Below, piece by piece: positions 33,799 to 42,532 of a stretch of DNA of 64,000 bases (positions are counted from its first letter, which is position 1; every line of letters starts with the position of its first letter). Made by a program: the position numbers and the translations under genes. The stretch lies in contig JAEZYD010000065.1 of assembly GCA_023419375.1 (NCBI GenBank), positions 1-64,000 of the forward strand, in the 5' to 3' direction. Origin of the DNA: Pseudomonadota bacterium. Its GTDB lineage: Bacteria > Desulfobacterota > Desulfovibrionia > Desulfovibrionales > Desulfovibrionaceae. The notes below the pieces were generated by a model, which was given only the letters and a program-made list of their open reading frames with translations, was not told where the DNA came from and ran no database searches.

Positions 33799-35490
33799 TC
33801 AGGCCTGCCTGGACTTGGCGAAATGGTTGATAATGCTCTGGCCCGTCACGATAAGAATGAGGGCAATGCCGGCCAGAGCCGCCGACGTCACGGTTTCGCC
33901 GTCTTCATTGAGGGTGTAGATGGCCACGCCGATGGTACGGCTGGTTGTGCCGTACAGCATGACCGAAACCGTCAGTTCGCGCAGCGCAGGCAAAAAGATC
34001 AGAAAGAAAGCCGCAACCATGCCGGGCCGCACCAGGGGCAGCACCACATCGCGCAGGGCCTGCCACATGCTTGCGCCGCAGGCGCGGGCCGCCTCCACCA
34101 GCGAATCATGCACCTGTTCCAGCGCCGCCGAGTTGGCCTTGAGTGAAAAGGCCATGTACCGCGCAATGTAGGCTATAAGGATAATCCAGATGGTGTTGTA
34201 CAGATTCACGCCAAAGCGTCCGCTCCAGGCCAGTATCACGCCAAGGGCGATGACCGAGCCGGGCACGGAAAAAGGCAGCATGCCCAGAAATTCCAGAAAG
34301 CCCTTGCCCCGCACCTGCATCTTTACAATGACGTAAGAAATCATCACGCCCGCAAACATGGTGATGGTGGCGGCAGCCAGCCCAAGGCCGATGCTGTTCT
34401 TGATGGCCTGCTGGGTCTGATCCCACTCAAAAAGCACGTACTTGTAGTTGTCGAGCGACAGATTCTCCCAGGTGATGGGCACGCCGTAGGTTTTAAGCCC
34501 GCCCACAAGAAAGATGGTCACAGTGGGCAGCACAATGGTGATGGCGATGTACAGCAGACAAAAGACAAACAGAGGCGTGCGCAGGCCGCGCAGCTTGAGC
34601 TCCATGGGCCGGAAGCTCTTGCCCCCGATGATCTGGTATTTGCCGGACCCCAGCACCTTGCGTTGCAGCCAGATAATCAGGCCCGCCGTAACAACCAGCA
34701 CCGAAGCCAGCACCGTGCCGGTGCGGATGGAGGCAAAACTGCCCGCGCTCTCATGGATGCGTTCGTAAATCAGCGTGGGGATGTTGTAGATGCCCACCTC
34801 GATGCCAAGCACGGCCACTGTGCCAAAGTGCGCCATGGAATACAGCATGATGAGCAGCGCGCCCGAGAGGATACTGGGCAGCACCAGGGGCAGGGTTATC
34901 TTGCGGGTAATGGTGAACAGCCCCGCGCCCGAAATCCGGGCCGATTCCTCCAGGGTGGGATCCATGCGCTCAAGCGCGCCGCACACCTGAATGAACACAA
35001 AGGGGAAAAGATACATGGTTTCAATGGAAATGATGCCCGCATACGAAAAGATGTTGAACAGGGCGTCTTCCGCACCCGTAACATCGCGCCAGAGCCTGTT
35101 GATATAGCCAGCGCGGGGCGAGAGCAGCATCTTCCAGGCCAGCGCGCCAATAAACGAAGGCAACATGAAGGGCACAAGGAACATGCTCTTCATAAAGCCC
35201 TTGTAAGGAATGTCCGTGCGCGTCACCAGCCAGGCAAAGAACGTCCCCACTGTGGTGGCGCAGAGGGTTACGCCGCTGGCGATAAACAGCGAGTTCATCA
35301 GGGCCTGATAGGTTTCGCCCTCGCTGAGGGTTTTTACCAGATCCGCCGCGTTGAACTGCCCGTTTACAAAAAAGGCGTTGAAAAAGATGAGCGCCACCGG
35401 CACTACGACCACGATAACCAGAATAGCAATGGAGAGGAGCAGAATCACCTCTGCCACGCCCCACGAACGCTGTTGTCTGACTGCTTGCAT
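33799..35490 (-). CDS. Fused two-domain ABC importer permease
   Basis: 563 residues from MQAVRQQRSWG; a GTG at 35553 in the same frame is an alternative start. About twelve membrane segments in two halves, each with an ATPase-contact loop (EESARISGAGLFTITRKITLPLVLPSI in the first half, split here by hydrophobic flanks, and EAARACGASMWQALRD in the second). This is the FbpB/PhnU-like fused arrangement used for ferric iron or 2-aminoethylphosphonate. It lies between the two ATPase genes in one minus-strand operon. Confidence 0.9.
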   Translation of the reverse strand: MQAVRQQRSWGVAEVILLLSIAILVIVVVVPVALIFFNAFFVNGQFNAADLVKTLSEGETYQALMNSLFIASGVTLCATTVGTFFAWLVTRTDIPYKGFMKSMFLVPFMLPSFIGALAWKMLLSPRAGYINRLWRDVTGAEDALFNIFSYAGIISIETMYLFPFVFIQVCGALERMDPTLEESARISGAGLFTITRKITLPLVLPSILSGALLIMLYSMAHFGTVAVLGIEVGIYNIPTLIYERIHESAGSFASIRTGTVLASVLVVTAGLIIWLQRKVLGSGKYQIIGGKSFRPMELKLRGLRTPLFVFCLLYIAITIVLPTVTIFLVGGLKTYGVPITWENLSLDNYKYVLFEWDQTQQAIKNSIGLGLAAATITMFAGVMISYVIVKMQVRGKGFLEFLGMLPFSVPGSVIALGVILAWSGRFGVNLYNTIWIILIAYIARYMAFSLKANSAALEQVHDSLVEAARACGASMWQALRDVVLPLVRPGMVAAFFLIFLPALRELTVSVMLYGTTSRTIGVAIYTLNEDGETVTSAALAGIALILIVTGQSIINHFAKSRQA

Positions 35491-35583
35491 ACCTGACCGC
35501 CAAATTTGGAGTAATCCCGCGCCCTTTATCCTGCCCGCCGGATTGTCCGGCACGCTGCGCGGCGCGCTGCTGCAAAATCCAGC

Positions 35584-36639
35584 CTAGCTGAACCAATGCG
35601 CCCCACGAAGGTTGATGACGCATTCGTCCCCTTCGTGCAGCAAGAGGTCGCGGGCCAAGGCTTCGTGGGTATCCACCGCCGTGCGCACCTGCTGGCCGCA
35701 CACGTCAAGCTGATAATCGGTAAACGCGCCCAAAAAGCTGGCGCGGCGCACCGTTGCCCGCAACCCCTGGCCCTGACGGCCCAGTTGCACATCTGACGGG
35801 CGAAATCCCACCCGTACCTCGCCAGCAAGACCAGCCTGCGGCGCAAGGGGAAAAACGTGCCCGCCAATGGTCGCAACCCCGCCGCCCACGGTTGCCCGCA
35901 AAAAATTGCTCATGCCCAGAAAGGAAAAAACAAATTCGTCTGCCGGGGTGGCAAAGAGCTCTTCCGGCGTGCCTATCTGGCGAATGGCTCCCTGCTCGTC
36001 CAGCAGGGCCATGCGGTCAGAGATGGCCAGCGCGATTTCCTGATCATGGGTGACATACAGGATGGTCACGCCCAGATTTTTTTGCAGCGCCTTGATTTCA
36101 AAGCGCATTTCTTCACGCAGATTGGCATCAAGGTTGTTCAGCGGCTCGTCCAGCAGCAGGAGGCTGGGCTGGGCCACCAGGGCGCGCGCCAGGGCCACCC
36201 GCTGCTGCTGCCCGCCCGAAAGCTGGGAGGGAAGGCGATCTTCCATGCCGGTGAGGTTCACATCGTCGATGCTCTTTTGCACCAGAGCCGCGGCCTCCGC
36301 GGCATCACGCCGGGCGATCTTGAGGGGATAGCCCACGTTCTGGCGCACCGTCATGTGCGGCCACACGGCGTAATCCTGAAACACCACGCCAAGGCTGCGC
36401 TGCTCGGGCGGCAGGGCCGTGCCGCTCTCGGCATCCGCCACCACTTCGCCGCCAATGCTCATGCGTCCGGCATCCAGTGTTTCAAAGCCTGCCATGATGC
36501 GCAGCAGTACAGTTTTGCCGCAGCCGGAAGGCCCGATGAGGGTGAAGCATTCGCCGTCCCGCACCGCAAGAGATAAATCCTTAAGAACCGTATGGTCGCC
36601 AAAGGATTTTGATATATTTTCAAGAAGTATTTCTGCCAT
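35584..36639 (-). CDS. ABC importer ATPase, first of the operon
   Basis: 351 residues. Walker A GPSGCGKTVL, signature LSGGQQQRVALARAL, Walker B LLLLDEPLNNLDANLR, and YVTHDQEIA are all intact, followed by a TOBE-like C-terminal domain. It is similar in layout to the other ATPase of the operon but clearly diverged, suggesting an old duplication rather than a recent copy. The ATG has GGGAA upstream. A strong hairpin lies between it and the binding-protein gene. Confidence 0.9.
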   Translation of the reverse strand: MAEILLENISKSFGDHTVLKDLSLAVRDGECFTLIGPSGCGKTVLLRIMAGFETLDAGRMSIGGEVVADAESGTALPPEQRSLGVVFQDYAVWPHMTVRQNVGYPLKIARRDAAEAAALVQKSIDDVNLTGMEDRLPSQLSGGQQQRVALARALVAQPSLLLLDEPLNNLDANLREEMRFEIKALQKNLGVTILYVTHDQEIALAISDRMALLDEQGAIRQIGTPEELFATPADEFVFSFLGMSNFLRATVGGGVATIGGHVFPLAPQAGLAGEVRVGFRPSDVQLGRQGQGLRATVRRASFLGAFTDYQLDVCGQQVRTAVDTHEALARDLLLHEGDECVINLRGAHWFS

Positions 36640-36723
36640 GAAAATTCCCGCTTGCGCTGTGCGCGCTGTCGGGCAGCGCCTGCCGTTTTCTCTCCGGCAA
36701 GCACGCCCGTGGCTGATTCAGAC

Positions 36724-36750
36724 CTCCCGCGCGGCGTAACCGCGCGGGAG
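36724..36750 (-). repeat. Intercistronic hairpin between binding-protein and ATPase genes
   Basis: CTCCCGCGCGG (36724-36734) pairs perfectly with 36740-36750 around a CGTAA loop. No T-tract follows. Such a structure just after a binding-protein gene commonly stabilises the upstream message and reduces read-through, giving more binding protein than transporter. Confidence 0.6.
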
Positions 36751-36779
36751 CAGGACGCAAAATTGTAACGTTTCCGTCA

Positions 36780-37769
36780 CTATTTCGACATCATAATATC
36801 TGTAAATTTCTTAACAGTGGCTTCCTTTTCGCTCAAAATATGCTGGTAATCAATTTTTATGCCGCGTTCAAAGGCCTTTTCACTGGTGGGCAGGCCAAAT
36901 TCCGCCGGGGGCACAATACCCTTGCGCACGGGCAGGGTTCCCTGCTCGGCCAGAATCTTCTGCCCTTCTTCTGAAAGCAGAAAGTCCACAAACTTCTTGG
37001 CAGCTTCCAGGTTGGCAGTGCCCTTGAATATGGCTGCGGGGCTGGGGATCACCAGCATTTCAGGCGGATAGACCAAGGCAAGGTCCGCGCCCTTCTTGAT
37101 TTTGTCGTTTACAATATAATCCACGCCAATGCAGGCCAGAAGGTCGCCGGAAGCAGTGTCGTCAATGACCTGACCGGAGCCCTTGCCCATGCGCGCGCCG
37201 TTTTTATGAACATTCTCTATGTATTCCCAGCCAAACTTGTCCACCAGCAGCTGAATGCTCATGTAGGACGTGCCGGAAAGCGCCGGGTTGGCAATGCCAA
37301 AGGCCTTTTTGAACTCGGGCTTCATCATGTCGCTCCACTGGGCGGGAGCTTCCTTCACGTGGCGCTTGTTGTAGGCGATGCCAAGCGTACCCAGGCGGAT
37401 TGCCGTGAACGAGCCGTCAAAATCCGGGAAAGGATTGATGACGTTCTTCAGTTCGGGGGATTCGTATTTTTCGAGAATACCCTCGGACTTCATGTTAAAG
37501 AAGTCCGGCACTTCGCTTGTCCAGATAATGTCGGCCATGATCTTGCCCGACTGGCGCTCGGTGGCGATTTTCGCCATGAGCTTGCCCGCGCCAGCAGACT
37601 GATAGTCCATGGCGATGTCAGGATATTTTTTAACAAAAGCCTCTTTGAGCGAACCAATAATAGATTCCTTCATGGAGGTGTAGACCACCAGTTTTTCGGC
37701 TGCAAAAGCCGAAAATGCCGAGCCCGCCAAGAAGACGGCAGCAATAAAGAGAATGCTGATTCGTTTCAT
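36780..37769 (-). CDS. Periplasmic substrate-binding protein (iron/2-aminoethylphosphonate type)
   Basis: 329 residues with a signal peptide (MKRISILFIAAVFLAGSAFS, cleavage near AFA-AEK). KLVVYTSMKESIIGSLKEAF is the usual opening of the FbpA/AfuA/PhnS group, and LGIAYNKRHV and LLACIGVDYIVNDK are family-like. The ferric-binding Tyr pair is not obvious: YPPEM is present but no adjacent YY. Iron is therefore less certain and phosphonate, thiamine-like or other ligands remain possible. AAGGAG lies upstream. It is the first gene of the operon and diverges from an aminotransferase gene. Confidence 0.88.
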   Translation of the reverse strand: MKRISILFIAAVFLAGSAFSAFAAEKLVVYTSMKESIIGSLKEAFVKKYPDIAMDYQSAGAGKLMAKIATERQSGKIMADIIWTSEVPDFFNMKSEGILEKYESPELKNVINPFPDFDGSFTAIRLGTLGIAYNKRHVKEAPAQWSDMMKPEFKKAFGIANPALSGTSYMSIQLLVDKFGWEYIENVHKNGARMGKGSGQVIDDTASGDLLACIGVDYIVNDKIKKGADLALVYPPEMLVIPSPAAIFKGTANLEAAKKFVDFLLSEEGQKILAEQGTLPVRKGIVPPAEFGLPTSEKAFERGIKIDYQHILSEKEATVKKFTDIMMSK

Positions 37770-37812
37770 CTGTCATTCGCTCCTTTTGAATGTTCGCTGA
37801 AAACCGAGCACG

Positions 37813-37841
37813 TTCCGACCAATTCTTACATCCTGTCGGAA
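37813..37841. promoter_or_regulatory. Candidate operator in the divergent importer/aminotransferase region
   Basis: TTCCGAC (37813-37819) and GTCGGAA (37835-37841) are a perfect 7-bp inverted repeat with a 15-base gap, about 44 bases before the binding-protein ATG. The gap 37770-38045 has no gene. One regulator could control both directions from here. Confidence 0.4.
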
Positions 37842-38045
37842 TTTTTCTCAAAGGTAGCCAATGCAGGCGATGAAGACAATGCGTTTTTATCCTTCGGGCT
37901 CTTCTGTTAGTCCAATATCGGGCAAGGCCCCCGCAAGACGGTTCCGAAACATCTCCATGCGTGATAGCGTTCTCTATCCGCCGTCGCAGCAAGCGCCCGG
38001 CATGGGCCTGCCAGCGCAGGCCCCCACACAAACCAGGAGATTGTC

Positions 38046-39152
38046 ATGACCACGGTTTTCGGAACACTGGACCATGTGCTTCTGATGGCCCCCGGCCCAA
38101 GCCCGGTTGCGGCCAACGTGCTTGAGGCCATGAGCCTGCCCACTCTCGGACATCTCGACCCTGACTGCATCAAGGTTATGGACGCTTTGCAAGAGCAGCT
38201 CCGCGCTGTGTGCAAAACACGCAATGCCGTGACATTTCCCATTTCAGGCACTGGCTCCGCAGGCATGGAAGCCTGCTTTGTCAACCTGGTGGAGCATGGC
38301 GACAACGTACTCATTGTCAACAACGGCCTGTTCTGCTCGCGTATGGTTGAAGTAGCCTCGCGCCTTGGCGCGCTGGTAGACACCGTGGAGTGCCCGTGGG
38401 GCGCGCCCATCTCTGTGGACGCGGTGAAAAAACAGCTGGCGCAGAAAAATTACAAAATTCTTGCCGTGGTGCATGCCGAAACATCCACTGGCGTGAATAA
38501 TCCTGTGGCTGAACTCGGCGCGCTGGTCAAAAACAGCGACACGCTCTTTCTGGTGGACAGCGTGGCCGGTCTGGGCGGCGTGGATGTGCGCGTGGACGAA
38601 TGGGGCATCGACGCTTTTTACAGCGGTTCGCAAAAATGCCTTTCCACCCCTCCCGGTCTCGCGCCTGCCTCGTTTTCCGAGGCTGCCATGGAGGCCATGG
38701 CGCGCCGCAAAACCAAGATACCCAACTGGTATCTGGATGTGCCGCTTATCCGCAAATACTGGGAAGGCACACCCCGCACCTATCATCATACCGCGCCCAT
38801 CAACATGTACTATGGCCTGCATCAGGCCCTGGACAACCTGCTGGGCGAAGGCCTGGAGGCCTCGTTTGCGCGGCATCAGGCCATGCACGAAAGGCTCAAG
38901 CTGGGCATGGGCAAGCTGGGCTTCAAGCCCTATGTGACCGAGGGGGCCGCGCCCCAGGTCAACCTGTTCGTTCCGCCCGAAGGCGTGGACGCCAATGCCC
39001 TGCGCGCCAGTCTGCGCAAGGATCACAAGATTGAAGTGGCTGGCGGCCTTGGCGCCCTGGCTGGCAAGGTGCTGCGCGTTGGCGTTATGGGCGAAGGCGC
39101 GCGCGAAGAACCCATTGATCGCCTTGTGGCGGCGGTAGCTGCCTGCCTGTAG
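38046..39152 (+). CDS. Class V aminotransferase (alanine-glyoxylate/serine-pyruvate type)
   Basis: 368 residues of PLP-dependent fold I. VHAETSTGVNNP, LVDSVAGLGG and FYSGSQKCLSTPPGLAP, with the PLP lysine in SGSQK, match the AGXT group, as do YHHTAPINMYYGLHQAL and the final LRVGVMGEGAREE. Likely converts glyoxylate to glycine or acts on Ala, Ser or pyruvate. CAGGAGATTGTC precedes the ATG. Divergent from the ABC importer; since 2-aminoethylphosphonate transaminases belong to the same superfamily, a link to an aminophosphonate importer is possible but unproven. Confidence 0.88.
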   Translation: MTTVFGTLDHVLLMAPGPSPVAANVLEAMSLPTLGHLDPDCIKVMDALQEQLRAVCKTRNAVTFPISGTGSAGMEACFVNLVEHGDNVLIVNNGLFCSRMVEVASRLGALVDTVECPWGAPISVDAVKKQLAQKNYKILAVVHAETSTGVNNPVAELGALVKNSDTLFLVDSVAGLGGVDVRVDEWGIDAFYSGSQKCLSTPPGLAPASFSEAAMEAMARRKTKIPNWYLDVPLIRKYWEGTPRTYHHTAPINMYYGLHQALDNLLGEGLEASFARHQAMHERLKLGMGKLGFKPYVTEGAAPQVNLFVPPEGVDANALRASLRKDHKIEVAGGLGALAGKVLRVGVMGEGAREEPIDRLVAAVAACL

Positions 39153-39471
39153 TACGTTAACTCCCCTGCCCCCCGGCCCATGCCTGTGCCCGATTGCATC
39201 CAGGTTGCCAGCCGGGGGGCAAAGCGCGCAGAATCCTCCGTCTCACGAAGCCTCAGGCTCCGCCTTGGCGACAACTGCACCCTTCCGGGACAGCGTTTGA
39301 CTTTTTCCGGAGCAGCACCCTATATTGAATACGTTGTCTCCCTTTGCCGCAGGATGCAAAGGGCGCTCTTGGGTCCAATTTGTTCATGACAGCAGCCATA
39401 CCAAACATGCATGGGCACATTCACAACCTTTGGCAGCACTCCCTCGCCAGGAAGACCGGGGAAACCGTCAC
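39153..39471 (+). other. Gap with long-looped hairpin, no gene
   Basis: TGCCCCCCGGC (39167-39177) pairs exactly with 39211-39221 across a 33-base loop, just after the aminotransferase stop; no T-tract follows. Nothing else recognisable lies before the EAL protein. Confidence 0.4.
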
Positions 39472-41112
39472 ATGAAGACACTGCGCCTCCGCCTTTCCCT
39501 GCTGATGCTTCTGCTCTGCTGCCTTTTTGCGAGCCCGATGCCAGCGCAGACAGCCGCTGATGCCACACCCGCGCAGAATGGGCCCACCACCTCCGCCGTA
39601 CCGACATCTCCACTGGCCTCTCCATTCAACGATCAGGCAGGCTTGCCGGTGTATCCACCGGAAGAAGAGCACTCCTTTGCAGCCCGCATTGACCGGAGCA
39701 TAAACTGTTCAATTCAGAAGCGTCCCTTTAAGGTTGTTGGCGGCCTTATTGCCTTTTTCCTGGGCATCATCATTTTTCTGCTCTACTGCCTGGGCTGCAA
39801 GTGCAGCCGCATCTGCCGCATGGAAGCCCAGATGAACAAGGATGAGCTGACCGGCCTGCCCAACATGGAAAAATTCAAGGTGCTCTGCGACAGCCTCATA
39901 ACCACCCAGGTCACCTCTAACTACATGCTGCTCTCCGGTGATATCTGCCAGTTCAAGACAATCAACGACCAGTTCGGTTTTGGCATGGGCGATAACCTGT
40001 TGCAGGCCTATGCGGCAATTTTGCAGCGTAACATCCTGCCAGAAGAGTGCTGCGCCAGAATATCCTCTGACCTCTTTGTTCTGTTCTTGCGCTTTGATAC
40101 ATGGGAGCAGCTTTCGGGCAGAGTCCGCGAAATGGACAGGGAACTGGACGAGTGGCGTCGAAGCCAGGCGCTGCCCTACACAGTGCGTACCGTATACGGA
40201 GCATACTGCGTACCCAAGGAGCAGGAAAGGGACATGCAGCTTATGCTGGATCTGGCCAACTATGCGCGGCTGGAAGCCAAACGCTCGTCCGGCATTCCCA
40301 TGGTGCTCTACAACGAGCATATGCGGCAGGAGGCCCTGCTGAGCCATGAATTGAACGGCAAGCTGGAAGACGCCCTGACCAACGGTGAAATGCAGGTGTG
40401 GTATCAGGCCAAGGTGGACATGCGCACGGGAGCCATTACCGGCAGCGAGGCGCTGGTGCGGTGGAAGCATCCCTCACGGGGAATGCTGCTGCCGGGCAGT
40501 TTTATCCCCATGTTTGAACGCAACGGTCTTGTGACGTCCATTGATTTTTTTGTATTTGAGCAGGTCTGCCGCAACCTGCGCAGCTGGAAGACGCGCAACC
40601 TTCCGCTGCATACGGTTTCCTGCAATTTTTCGCGGCTGCATTTTGACCGCCCCCACTTTACCCAGCGGCTTGCGGATATTGCCGACCGCTATTCCGTGCC
40701 GCACCACCTGCTGGAAGTGGAAATCACCGAAAGCGCCATCATGAACAACCCTGAAGCTGTCTGGCTACAGATCGTTCAGCTGAAGGAAATGGGCTTCAAA
40801 ACAGCCATTGACGATTTTGGCGCGGGCTATTCGTCCCTCGGTATTGTGCAGATGCTTGACGCGGACTGTCTCAAGATAGACCGCAGCTTCATCCAGCGCG
40901 ACCTGCCGGGGCAGCGGGCGCAGATCGTGCTTGGCAATATCATTCGCCTGGCTTCGGATCTTGGCATGAATGTCATCAGCGAAGGTGTGGAGACAGCAGA
41001 ACAGTCTGCCATTATCATGAAGCTGGGCTGCTACACGGCGCAGGGCTTTTTTTACGCCAAACCGGAGCCTTCGCACGAATTTGAAGCAAGGCTCGCCATG
41101 CAGGGCTTGTAA
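39472..41112 (+). CDS. Membrane GGDEF-EAL protein: degenerate GGDEF, intact EAL phosphodiesterase
   Basis: 546 residues: signal peptide, a short periplasmic Pro/Thr-rich stretch, one membrane helix (about 85-105), then cytoplasmic domains. The GGDEF domain begins at KDELTGLPNMEKF, but its active loop reads RISSDLFVLF instead of GGDEF, so cyclase activity is unlikely. The EAL domain keeps SEALVRW, the Asn of SCNFSRLHF, EITES, DDFGAGYSSLG, LKIDRSF and SEGVET, consistent with active c-di-GMP hydrolysis. It may sense GTP through the GGDEF relic. It faces the HD-GYP/T1SS genes, convergent with the glycosyltransferase, suggesting control of surface attachment. Confidence 0.9.
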   Translation: MKTLRLRLSLLMLLLCCLFASPMPAQTAADATPAQNGPTTSAVPTSPLASPFNDQAGLPVYPPEEEHSFAARIDRSINCSIQKRPFKVVGGLIAFFLGIIIFLLYCLGCKCSRICRMEAQMNKDELTGLPNMEKFKVLCDSLITTQVTSNYMLLSGDICQFKTINDQFGFGMGDNLLQAYAAILQRNILPEECCARISSDLFVLFLRFDTWEQLSGRVREMDRELDEWRRSQALPYTVRTVYGAYCVPKEQERDMQLMLDLANYARLEAKRSSGIPMVLYNEHMRQEALLSHELNGKLEDALTNGEMQVWYQAKVDMRTGAITGSEALVRWKHPSRGMLLPGSFIPMFERNGLVTSIDFFVFEQVCRNLRSWKTRNLPLHTVSCNFSRLHFDRPHFTQRLADIADRYSVPHHLLEVEITESAIMNNPEAVWLQIVQLKEMGFKTAIDDFGAGYSSLGIVQMLDADCLKIDRSFIQRDLPGQRAQIVLGNIIRLASDLGMNVISEGVETAEQSAIIMKLGCYTAQGFFYAKPEPSHEFEARLAMQGL

Positions 41113-41236
41113 GCCGCGCTGGTGCCAATCAGACCCGCGCGTCATACCGCACGACGCAGCAAGGCCGCCCCGACTGCCCTGATATCAAAACCTGATGCCA
41201 GGGCCTGATGTTATGACATGACGTCATGGCGTGATG

Positions 41237-42514
41237 TCAGCCTTCGTCCCTGTCCTTCATGCTTGCGCTGATCAGATCCATAAATCTGCGCGTCTGCACA
41301 TCCGCATCATACGAACGCAGCACAGTCTGCCGCGCATTACGCCGCACATGCCCCAGCTGCGGAGCCCGCGCCAGCACGTCAGCCAGTTTTTGCGCCATGC
41401 TTTCATGATCCCAGAAGTCGCACAAAAAGCCGTTTACGCCGTCCTGCACCACTTCGCGCACAGGCGGCGTGTCCGATGCCACCACCAGTGAGCCGCAAGC
41501 CATGGCCTCAAGCAAGCCGGTGGAAAACACATGCGGCGCCGCAAGATACACATGCGCTGTGGAATGTTGCAGCATGGCCCGGTATTCCTTGAGCGAACGC
41601 GCGCCAAGCAGGTGCACGCGCGCCCGGAAGCTCTGATCAATGCCCAGAATATCTACCGCGCGGCGCATGGCCTTGCCGGTCTCGGTGCATTCGGCTGGCG
41701 TATCTGAGCCGCCACCCTGCTTGCGCCCGGTTTGTGCAATATCAAGCCAGGCCAGCACCACCAGGCAGTTGGGGCGTAATTCTAGCAGGCGCGGCAGACA
41801 CTTGCGGAACTGGTCAAACCCGCGCGCGGGGTCGTGCATGGGACCGCAGAAGGTCACCAGTTCATTGCTTGCGCATCCCCACGAATCAGCAATGCCGTCG
41901 CCCGTGGCATCGCCGTCCTTTTTTTCCTCGTTGGGTATAAAAAAGCGCGTGTTGATGCCGCTGGGCACAACTTTTATGTCGCGTTGCAGCGCCGGGGGAT
42001 ACTGGGCGCGCTGCCAGAGGGAGGAGGTAACGGCAAGCTGGCATTCGCCCAACGCATTGTACTCCCACAGATTGCACACCCGCAGGGGGGCAAAATCCGC
42101 CGGAGGGCGGGGGTTGCCACGCGTAAAAAAGCAGTGGCTCTCACCGTTGTTATAAAACCAGTCACCCTGAGCCACATAAAAAGCCTTGGGGAAGATGTCG
42201 CGCACGTAAAAACTGCCGCCCATGCTTGCCGCAGCGCAGATAATATCCGGGGCAAAACCGTTTCTCCGCAACGACAGCAGGGCATTGCCCGCCCGCGCGC
42301 CGCGCCGCAGGCGCGTTACGATTTCCTTTTCTGCCGGATCATCGCTTTCATAGGGCGCGGGGGGCGCCAAACGCAGCCGCCGCACACCGGGAATGGCAAT
42401 TTTTTGCCCGGTTTCTGCAAGAAACAGCACGGTATTGTTCTGGGATGCGCCAAAGGCCTGGGCAAGGGAGCGGAAACGGCCAGGAAAAACAGAATTCAAA
42501 AAAAGGATGCGCAT
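41237..42514 (-). CDS. Family 4-type glycosyltransferase
   Basis: 425 residues. MRILFLNSVFPGRFRSLAQ opens a GT-B fold, and the C-terminal donor-binding half has VYLAAPHVFSTGLLEAMACGSLVVASDTPPVREVVQDGVNGFLCDFWD, the usual GT4 E-x7-E region (both Glu present: LLEAMAC and REVV). Start chosen at MRILFL with GGGGGGAACA upstream. It lies 18 bases downstream of the HD-GYP-like sensor in the same direction, so possibly co-expressed. It likely builds a surface polysaccharide or glycosylates a secreted protein; the acceptor is unknown. Confidence 0.87.
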   Translation of the reverse strand: MRILFLNSVFPGRFRSLAQAFGASQNNTVLFLAETGQKIAIPGVRRLRLAPPAPYESDDPAEKEIVTRLRRGARAGNALLSLRRNGFAPDIICAAASMGGSFYVRDIFPKAFYVAQGDWFYNNGESHCFFTRGNPRPPADFAPLRVCNLWEYNALGECQLAVTSSLWQRAQYPPALQRDIKVVPSGINTRFFIPNEEKKDGDATGDGIADSWGCASNELVTFCGPMHDPARGFDQFRKCLPRLLELRPNCLVVLAWLDIAQTGRKQGGGSDTPAECTETGKAMRRAVDILGIDQSFRARVHLLGARSLKEYRAMLQHSTAHVYLAAPHVFSTGLLEAMACGSLVVASDTPPVREVVQDGVNGFLCDFWDHESMAQKLADVLARAPQLGHVRRNARQTVLRSYDADVQTRRFMDLISASMKDRDEG

Positions 42515-42532
42515 TGTTCCCCCCTGCACCGG

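Noticed and set aside
41217..41228. CATGACGTCATG palindrome between two convergent genes
   Set aside because: It lies between two stop codons with no T-tract and no promoter nearby, so no role can be supported.
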